Positions 16,954-23,712 of a stretch of 64,000 bases of DNA are shown here, piece after piece. Each line of letters begins with the position of its first letter. The first letter of the stretch is position 1. The stretch is from the NCBI GenBank assembly GCA_943788825.1, contig CALSRT010000007.1, positions 1 to 64,000 of the forward strand. The letters run 5' to 3'. The stretch is from UBA4582 sp002389265 (GTDB lineage: Bacteria; Pseudomonadota; Gammaproteobacteria; Pseudomonadales; Azotimanducaceae). The notes under the pieces were generated by a model. The model was not told the DNA's origin. It did no database searches and saw only the letters and a list, made by a program, of their open reading frames with translations. A program made the translations under genes and the position numbers.

Positions 16954-19900
16954 CAAGTTTCACCTTCTGTGGAAATGAAACCTCAAATCTGGCACCCCCA
17001 TTACTCTCAAAAGTAATCTCCCCGTCAAGCTGCTGAGTCAAAATTGATACAATCTCCATGCCCATGGTCAACGCAGCGTGAACATCAAATCCGGCAGGCA
17101 GACCAATACCGTCATCACGAATGTGCAACACATTTCGGCCTTCGACTTGCGAAAATTCAACGAATATAGTGCCTTTACCTTGTCGCCCGACAAATCCATG
17201 CTTCAGCGAATTGGAGATCAACTCATTAATAATCAAGCCACAGGGGACCGCTGAATCAATATCTAACGAGACGTTAGTCACGTGAATATCGAGACTCACA
17301 GCAACACCCGGAACCTCATAGAGGTGGCGTAGACTGCCGGCAAGCATTGTTATGTAGTCGTCGAAATCAATTTCAAGCAAATCCTTAGACTGATAAAGAT
17401 TCTCGTGAATCAACGCCATAGACTTAATGCGCTGCTGGCTTTCGCCAAGCAATTCAGCAAGCTGTTCATTACCCGTCGTCTCAGCCTGAATACTCAAAAG
17501 ACTGGAGATGACCTGCATATTATTTTTAACTCGATGGTGCAGCTCTTTAAGCAGCAGCTCCTTTTCTCTTAAGGAGTTTGCTAATTCTCGCTGCACTAAC
17601 ATGGTTTCAGCGATTTCATGCTCGAGTGCTTGAGTTCTATCAGCAACCAAAACTTCCAGATTACGTCGATAATCGGCAAGTTCCGACTCAGTGCGCTTTC
17701 TCTGCGTGACGTCACGGGCAATGCACACATAGGCCGTCACATTGTCCCGCGCATCACGCACCGCTGCCATCGTTACATCGGTGGTCACAACCAGCAATCC
17801 GCTTCTCGAGTTGACCTCGCCGTGCCAGCGCCCGTCAGAGCACAAACCCTCAGTAGACTTGCGTACATCGTCAGGATCCGTAAAGAGCAACTTCAAAATC
17901 GACCTGCCCACGGCCTCTTCAGGCGTGACACCCAGTATTCGAGCCGTCGCATGGTTGGCATACATTAACTTTTTATCGGCATCAGCGATCAAAACACAGT
18001 CACTGGCCAGATCAAGTGACTCAATATACAACTGCAGACGTGCGCTGTAGCGTAACTCGGCCTCTCGCCGCAAGCGTCGCGCATTGGCAACTTGTAATTG
18101 GTAAAGCACCCCCAGCGCAAGGACTAGATAGACCCCATAGGCCCACCATGTCGCCCATATAGGCGGCAAAACAGTTAATTTCAGTAGGGTCGGCGTCGGG
18201 TTCCAGACGCCGTCATTGTTCGAACCCTTGACCTTGAAGATGTATTCTCCGGCATCCAAGTTGGTATAGGTGACCTGCCGCATGCCTTTAACGTTCACCC
18301 AAGCTTGATCAAAACCTGCCAACATATAGCTGAACTGATTCTTCGACGGCGCAGTAAAATCCATCGCGCGGAATTCGAAGCCAATCACCGAGTCGTTGTA
18401 GGCCAATTCGATTTCTGTCATGTGGGTGATGGGCTGACTGAATCTCTGCGCCACATTGAATTTAGAAAATTGGGTGATTCGTACTGGCGGCACATAGGCA
18501 TTACCGCTGATGCGGGCCGGGTCAAAAGCATTGAAGCCATGACTCCCACCAAACAAAAAACTGCCATCTTCGAGCTGCAGATAGGCGCCACTGTTGAAGT
18601 CATCGCTCTGTAATCCGTGATGGGCGTCGTATACTGTAAATTCGCCCGTCCTTGGGTCTAAGACGCTGAGACCTTTGCCGCCACTGATCCAAATTTTACC
18701 TTGTTGGTCTGCGAGCATGCCATAGACTGCATCGCTAGAAAGGCCTTCTGCCTTGGTATAACCACTGAACTTGCCTGTCTCTACGTGATACAGATTCATG
18801 CCCCGGTCTCGAGTACCCACCATGATTGAACCATCCACGGCGAGTAAGGAGATAACGTTGTTACTCGTCAGACTGCCCGGGTCGTCAGGCTGATGGGTTA
18901 AACTCTGGACGTTACCGCTATCCGGATCAAGCAACATGACACCGCCGCCGTCGGTTGCGATCCACATGACCCCGCCAGGCCCCTCAATGATACCCAACGC
19001 TCTCGAGTCAAAGGCCATACTCGGATCACGATCAGCACCGGGATAGCGTCGAAATTTTCCAGCCCCAAGATATCTATTGACGCCCCCGCCGTAGGTGGTC
19101 AACCACAACTGTTCTTGGCTATCCACATAGATTTGGCTGATCGCATCAGCGCTGATAGACGACAAATCCTCGGGGTCATGGGCATAGGTACCAACGACCA
19201 CATGATCTTTGATCAACGTGACACCACCTGCCATAGTACCCACCCACAAGACATCTTCATAAAACTTCAACGACATGACGAGTTGATTGCCTAAGCCAAG
19301 CGGAAGATGAGAAAAATTCATAAACTGCTGAGTTTGTTTGTCCCATTTATTCAAGCCCTCAAATGTACCAATCCAGATATCCCCCTGTGGCGACTCAGCG
19401 AATGAGGTTATGGCATTACTCGACAAATCAATATCCCGGCTGGCACTCTTGAGAAAATGTGGGAAAGTTTCCGTGCGTGCGTTCCACTTACTGATACCGT
19501 TAAAGGTTCCGACCCAGATCACACCACCGCGATCCTGAAACAACTCGAAGACCGTGTTATCGCTGATGCTATGCATATCTGTCGGGTCAGTAACATAACG
19601 ACCAAACCGGCGAAGTTTTTTGTTCCACAGATGCAGACCACTGTCAGTACCCACCCAGACATCTCCATCCTGGTCTTTGAGTAGCGACCGAGCTCGCTTG
19701 AACTCAGAGATTGGGAGTCGTTCTGCTGTGCCTGTCTGCGTATCAAATATCGACACACCGCCGTTAAAGGTAGCTAGCCAGAGCAGCCCCGGTTCCACCT
19801 CAATAATAGCTCGAATATAGTTGTCACTAATGCTGGCTGGATCGTCTGGGTCAGAACGATAATGGGCGAAGTTTTGCTTCACTTCATCAAAGCGATTTAG

Positions 19901-20599
19901 ACCACCGAGCTCGGTGCCCACCCAGATTTTCCCGAACGAGTCCTCAAAAATAGCCCTAACACTGCCCGCGCTGAGACTCTTCGGGTCTAGCGGATCATGA
20001 TGGTAATGTACCATCTGACGTTCAGTACCCATGCTGACCAACCCAGTACTGGTACCGATCCAGATGCGGCCCGCTGAGTCCTCGAACAGTACATGTATGG
20101 CACCGCGGTCCTCACCGGATTCAGTCCCTAAAGGCGGGTCTAAAGCAACGGACTCAAACTCATTGCTTGTTTCGTTATAGCGATTGAGTCCAGCGTCAGT
20201 ACCTATCCAAAGATTGCCTTGCGTGTCGCTTAGTATGTCCCAGATAGAATCATGAGACAGGGATGCTGGATCAGCAGGCTGATGGTAATAGGTCTCAAAA
20301 TGATAGCCATCAAACCGATTCAGGCCCTCTTGACTACCCACCCAAATAAAGCCATCTTGATCCTGCGCAATAGCGCTGACCGCGGCTTGCGACAGACCCG
20401 CCTGGGTTCCCAGTCGATCAAAAATTAAATTTCGATGGTCGGCCAGTCGCGTGTGCTCCGCCGCGACAATCGGATTCCCACAAAACACTAGCAACGTCAA
20501 CAACAGTGCATAGCACATCTGACGCTGACGGCTTGAGGAATGCGCTAACCGTGGTGAGAAAAGACGCTTCGCGGCCGGGTCGCAATAGCCTTCAGTCAC
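16946..20599 (-). CDS. Sensor histidine kinase with double Reg_prop beta-propeller, Y_Y_Y, PAS and HisKA_2 domains
   Basis: 1217 residues. A signal sequence or first membrane anchor (about 28-47) is followed by about 14 propeller motifs of the form (I/L)W(V/I)GT..GL.R(F/Y)D (first FIWVGSQEGLNRFDG, last FLFGGSHGFNAFD), enough for two seven-bladed periplasmic propellers. A Y_Y_Y domain (FSYMLAGFDQAWV...YTNLDAGEYIFKVKG), one membrane helix (WWAYGVYLVLALGVLYQL), a PAS domain and a HisKA_2 kinase core come next. The core has ELHHRVKNN (phospho-His about 1021), INELISNSLKHGF as N box and DDGIGLP as G box. Such one-piece propeller sensors are best known from Bacteroidetes polysaccharide responses. 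The GTG start overlaps the protease stop (GTGA), so translation is coupled. It has no receiver of its own; the downstream regulator and the upstream sigma-54 activator are the likely partners. Confidence 0.92.
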   Translation of the reverse strand: MTEGYCDPAAKRLFSPRLAHSSSRQRQMCYALLLTLLVFCGNPIVAAEHTRLADHRNLIFDRLGTQAGLSQAAVSAIAQDQDGFIWVGSQEGLNRFDGYHFETYYHQPADPASLSHDSIWDILSDTQGNLWIGTDAGLNRYNETSNEFESVALDPPLGTESGEDRGAIHVLFEDSAGRIWIGTSTGLVSMGTERQMVHYHHDPLDPKSLSAGSVRAIFEDSFGKIWVGTELGGLNRFDEVKQNFAHYRSDPDDPASISDNYIRAIIEVEPGLLWLATFNGGVSIFDTQTGTAERLPISEFKRARSLLKDQDGDVWVGTDSGLHLWNKKLRRFGRYVTDPTDMHSISDNTVFELFQDRGGVIWVGTFNGISKWNARTETFPHFLKSASRDIDLSSNAITSFAESPQGDIWIGTFEGLNKWDKQTQQFMNFSHLPLGLGNQLVMSLKFYEDVLWVGTMAGGVTLIKDHVVVGTYAHDPEDLSSISADAISQIYVDSQEQLWLTTYGGGVNRYLGAGKFRRYPGADRDPSMAFDSRALGIIEGPGGVMWIATDGGGVMLLDPDSGNVQSLTHQPDDPGSLTSNNVISLLAVDGSIMVGTRDRGMNLYHVETGKFSGYTKAEGLSSDAVYGMLADQQGKIWISGGKGLSVLDPRTGEFTVYDAHHGLQSDDFNSGAYLQLEDGSFLFGGSHGFNAFDPARISGNAYVPPVRITQFSKFNVAQRFSQPITHMTEIELAYNDSVIGFEFRAMDFTAPSKNQFSYMLAGFDQAWVNVKGMRQVTYTNLDAGEYIFKVKGSNNDGVWNPTPTLLKLTVLPPIWATWWAYGVYLVLALGVLYQLQVANARRLRREAELRYSARLQLYIESLDLASDCVLIADADKKLMYANHATARILGVTPEEAVGRSILKLLFTDPDDVRKSTEGLCSDGRWHGEVNSRSGLLVVTTDVTMAAVRDARDNVTAYVCIARDVTQRKRTESELADYRRNLEVLVADRTQALEHEIAETMLVQRELANSLREKELLLKELHHRVKNNMQVISSLLSIQAETTGNEQLAELLGESQQRIKSMALIHENLYQSKDLLEIDFDDYITMLAGSLRHLYEVPGVAVSLDIHVTNVSLDIDSAVPCGLIINELISNSLKHGFVGRQGKGTIFVEFSQVEGRNVLHIRDDGIGLPAGFDVHAALTMGMEIVSILTQQLDGEITFESNGGARFEVSFPQKVKLDV

Positions 20600-23232
20600 T
20601 CTTGCTCAACCCACTTGTCGATACTCACCAAAGCAGGCTTCACGACACCGCTATTTTCTAGCACCGTCATGTTCCAGATATAACCGCTATTTTCCGCGTT
20701 TAGCATATTCCAGATATAGCCGGCGTTCTGGGCAGCAGCCATATTCCAAATATAACCACTATTTCCAGTGTCTCGCATATTCCAGATATAACCGCTATTT
20801 TCAGCGTCTCGCATATTCCAGATATAGCCGCTATTTTCAGCGTCTCGCATATTCCAGATATAACCGCTATTTTCAGCGTCTCGCATATTCCAGATATAGC
20901 CGGCGTCCTGGGCACCATCCATATTCCAGAAATAACCGCTATTTTCAGCATCTAGCATGTTCCAGATATAACCATCTTCCTCGAGGCTGGCCATATTCCA
21001 GATATAACCATTCGCCTCGAAATCACTCATATTCCAGATATAACCATTCTGCTCCAGCGCGCTCATATTCCAGATATAGCCCATATTCCAGATGTAACCC
21101 ATATTCCAGATGTAACCCATATTCCAGATGTAGCCATCCGTTCTAGGCGTGACACCCATGTTCCAAATATAGCCGTCCGCGGTGGTCATATAAAAATTGC
21201 CATCGGCATCGACATTAGCGGGCCCACCAAAATGGGCTAGTCCCTGCAGATCCTGGTCAATATCTAACCCTAAATTGACACACCCAGAGGCAGCGCTGTA
21301 CACCGCACTCCAGGCGTTGATCAAACCTGCCCCCTGCTGAAACAGACTATAGGCCAGCCCACCCGCTGCATTGGTCGCCGCCTGGGCTGACGCCATCAAC
21401 CGACATTTAACATCATCTGGGCTCAATTCAGGATGTACTTGTAACATCAACGCCGCCACACCGCTGGCTACTGCCGAGGCCTGCGACGTACCTGACATCA
21501 GAAAGTAAGAATAGCCGTCGTGAAACTCAGGGTGCTCGTTAGCAATAACACTTTTCAGAGACATTTGGCCCATCATATGGCCACCGGGTGCAATAATTTC
21601 TGGCTTGACGAACCCTTCCAACGTTGGCCCGGCCGCGGAAAAGGTTGCCAGATAGTCATCGCTCAGATCGTCCGGCGTATAGTGGTCCGTCATGGCGCCA
21701 ACGGTGACCACATAGGGGACATTGCCCGGCACACCAATGGTCATGGGTTCAGGACCATTGTTACCGGCTGACACCAAAACCACGATTCCTGCGCGCCAGG
21801 CTGCCATCACCGCCAAATTCAAAGGATCTTGCCAATAGTGGGACATGGGCGTGCCACTAAATGACAGGTTCAGCACTCGAATATTGAACTCCTGTTGATG
21901 AGCAATGACATAGGCGATGGCTCGAATCACCTGCAAGTAGTCACCTCGACCCTGCGTGTCGAAGGCGCGGACAATGACCAGGTCTGCATCAGGAGCGATG
22001 CCGTGATAACTGCCCGGCTTGTTACCCGCCAGATCTCGCGTCTTGCGCGAACTCGCCAGGACGCTAGCGATGTGGCTACCGTGGCCATTCTCGTCCGTCA
22101 TCGGCAGCGTTGTCGCATTCTCAATGGCATCATAGTAAGCACTAATTCTAGGCTTGCCGACTGTATTCCGGCTTAAGGATTTATTCGCCCAACTTCCCGT
22201 GTCGATAATGGCGACGCCCACACCTTTGCCCGTAATACCTTGAACGTGAAGCAGATCGGCATCTACTAGCGATGGGAAGAAGGTATCGCGTCGGCGCCCT
22301 TGCATGGGCAGGCTCGATTGACTCGCATATTCGATCATCAGCCCCTCGTCAAATTCGAGAGCAATCGCATAATCGTCAGGCAAATCAACTGCGGGCGCAG
22401 AGAACACCAACGTCAGCACTGCGGTCTGTTTGGGCTTTAGGCGACCGGTCGCCTCAATAGCAGCCCCTTCCATCAACTCATCAATAGCAATGGACTTACC
22501 GTCCAACAATATTTTCACCAAGGCACCGTTGGCTTCGGGCCAGGAGAGCGTCAATTGCGCCAAATTGAGCTTGCGTTTTCCGAGGTTTAGTATCTCCCAA
22601 CTGACCTGACGGCCAGTCACATCCAGGGTCGGCGCGCCCTTGGCAGAGTAGATCAAAGCAGCGGTTCGAAGATCTCTATTAGCAGAGATACTCAGGACAT
22701 TAGCATTACTTTTTAACGCCTGGATCTGGCGCTGATTCAAGCTCACGACTACCATATTCAGCACCGTGAACTCCTCGGTGACTGAGACGTGCAAACCATC
22801 AAGCTGAAGCTTAAGCAGAGCTAGATCACGGGCAACCACAAGAACGGGCACAGATACTTCTGCTCGCCTATCATCTGCTCGCCTGTCATCTGCTCGCTTG
22901 TCATCTGCTCGCTTGTCATCTGCTCGCCTGTCAATAACAGGGCTCGCCATCACCGGGCCGGCTGCAGCGGCAACGAAACTGTTTGCTACAACCTTTTCTG
23001 TCTCGTCCTCACCGAATGCTGTCTCGCCCTCACCGAATGCTGTCTCGCCCTCACCGAAGATATTACGCGCGCCCTTTTCGTCACCCACCTTTCCAGGGTA
23101 TTCAGTATCATCCCAAAGAAAACGTACCAGATAATTATCTTCAGACTCAGCGGCGACAGCAGTATTGGCGAGTAAAACGGTGACACAAACTAATACAGCA
23201 AACCATTTACAACTAAACATCATCAACCCCAT
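20596..23232 (-). CDS. Secreted subtilisin-like serine protease (S8) with C-terminal GYIWNM repeats
   Basis: From the ATG at 23232 the protein is 878 residues: a signal peptide (MMFSCKWFAVLVCVTVLL..AVA), a low-complexity region with three GEGETAF-like and four to five RADD(K/R) units, a propeptide/beta domain, and an S8 catalytic domain. The triad is Asp344 in VAIIDTGS, His384 in ENGHGSH and Ser583 in SGTSQAS, with the oxyanion Asn in SAGNNG. The C-terminus (687-855) is 16 copies of GYIWNM (one reads GYFWNM), mostly spaced by six variable residues such as RDAENS. The frame is open to a TTG at 23304; the ATG is preferred because of the signal peptide and because it leaves a normal leader after the sigma-54 site at 23327-23342. 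First gene of the operon, with its stop overlapping the kinase start. The repeat domain is not one I recognise. Confidence 0.92.
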   Translation of the reverse strand: MGLMMFSCKWFAVLVCVTVLLANTAVAAESEDNYLVRFLWDDTEYPGKVGDEKGARNIFGEGETAFGEGETAFGEDETEKVVANSFVAAAAGPVMASPVIDRRADDKRADDKRADDRRADDRRAEVSVPVLVVARDLALLKLQLDGLHVSVTEEFTVLNMVVVSLNQRQIQALKSNANVLSISANRDLRTAALIYSAKGAPTLDVTGRQVSWEILNLGKRKLNLAQLTLSWPEANGALVKILLDGKSIAIDELMEGAAIEATGRLKPKQTAVLTLVFSAPAVDLPDDYAIALEFDEGLMIEYASQSSLPMQGRRRDTFFPSLVDADLLHVQGITGKGVGVAIIDTGSWANKSLSRNTVGKPRISAYYDAIENATTLPMTDENGHGSHIASVLASSRKTRDLAGNKPGSYHGIAPDADLVIVRAFDTQGRGDYLQVIRAIAYVIAHQQEFNIRVLNLSFSGTPMSHYWQDPLNLAVMAAWRAGIVVLVSAGNNGPEPMTIGVPGNVPYVVTVGAMTDHYTPDDLSDDYLATFSAAGPTLEGFVKPEIIAPGGHMMGQMSLKSVIANEHPEFHDGYSYFLMSGTSQASAVASGVAALMLQVHPELSPDDVKCRLMASAQAATNAAGGLAYSLFQQGAGLINAWSAVYSAASGCVNLGLDIDQDLQGLAHFGGPANVDADGNFYMTTADGYIWNMGVTPRTDGYIWNMGYIWNMGYIWNMGYIWNMSALEQNGYIWNMSDFEANGYIWNMASLEEDGYIWNMLDAENSGYFWNMDGAQDAGYIWNMRDAENSGYIWNMRDAENSGYIWNMRDAENSGYIWNMRDTGNSGYIWNMAAAQNAGYIWNMLNAENSGYIWNMTVLENSGVVKPALVSIDKWVEQE
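20668..21174 (-). repeat. GYIWNM coding repeat array, 16 copies
   Basis: In-frame array within the protease gene. Most units are 36 bp (18 bp conserved core plus 18 bp variable linker). At 21064-21135 four cores are fused without linkers, giving an 18-bp period. Three adjacent RDAENS units are almost identical in DNA, differing at a synonymous site (ataacc/atagcc), which points to recent expansion. Core and linker lengths are multiples of three, so copy-number change keeps the frame. Confidence 0.95.
22858..22926 (-). repeat. 15-bp coding tandem repeat (RADDK/R units)
   Basis: The plus-strand unit TCTGCTCGCCTGTCA recurs with single C/T changes, coding for RADDK and RADDR pentapeptides in the region between signal peptide and catalytic domain of the protease. 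The charged repeats are likely a flexible linker in the propeptide. Confidence 0.9.
22993..23055 (-). repeat. 21-bp coding tandem repeat (GEGETAF units)
   Basis: Three copies of a 21-bp unit encode GEGETAF, GEGETAF and GEDETEK in the mature N-terminal region of the protease. The first two copies are identical in protein and nearly identical in DNA. Confidence 0.9.
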
Positions 23233-23326
23233 GGTAACTACATCGAAACCCAACAACTGACAAGCTAACCTGAAAGTTGCAAACCGATTACCGCCGCTCC
23301 TCAAGGCATGACGATGGTGTATCTGA

Positions 23327-23342
23327 TGCAGAAGTCATGCCA
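23327..23342 (-). promoter_or_regulatory. Sigma-54 (RpoN) promoter candidate
   Basis: Read on the minus strand the site is TGGCATGACTTCTGCA: a TGGCA -24 element and a TGCA -12 element with exactly 10 nt between the GG and GC dinucleotides. Only the sixth base of TGGCAC and the first base of TTGC differ from consensus. The start of transcription would fall near 23316, giving a leader of about 84 nt before the protease ATG at 23232. The next gene upstream encodes a sigma-54-dependent activator. Confidence 0.72.
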
Positions 23343-23569
23343 AAACATCCCTCGCGCCTATGTGATTGTATTCGCTGAACTTTAATATTTCTTAATGCAC
23401 CACTGAAGAATATGGCGAACGGTTTCTGATTATTTAGAAAAATATGGGCGTCATATTTTTTATTTTCCCGTCTCTGGCGGACTGTGGACGAGGATTTATT
23501 AGCGCACTGATGACGGCATCCTATGGAGCAAGCCAGGTCATTGAGTACCTTGCAAAGACTCGTCTACCG

Positions 23570-23607
23570 CTATAACTCAGTGGCTAGTGCTAAGTGGCTA
23601 TAACTTA
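23570..23607. promoter_or_regulatory. Direct repeats upstream of the sigma-54 site, possible enhancer
   Basis: CTATAACT and AGTGGCTA each occur twice within 38 bp, about 230-280 bp upstream of the -24 element. This is a usual distance for activator binding sites of sigma-54 promoters. The arrangement is direct rather than inverted. It could instead be another instance of the slippage repeats common in this window. Confidence 0.35.
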
Positions 23608-23668
23608 AGCGATGATACCTGAGCTGCTCTACGGAATTTATTAGGAAGAATTGGCTAAATACAGCGAG

Positions 23669-23712
23669 GCTAAAACAATAGGGCTAATACAATGGGGCTA
23701 ATACAATGGGGG
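23669..23712. repeat. 15-bp tandem repeat at the 3' end of the sigma-54 activator gene
   Basis: Units of GGCTAATACAATGGG (three to four degenerate copies) directly follow the activator stop codon at 23713 in the direction of its transcription. No terminator hairpin is visible between the activator and the protease promoter. Confidence 0.8.

Noticed and set aside
20668..21174. CRISPR-like array (18-bp conserved core alternating with 18-bp variable 'spacers')
   Set aside because: It is an in-frame coding repeat within the protease gene; linkers are similar to each other in protein sequence, core length is too short for a CRISPR repeat, and no cas genes are present.
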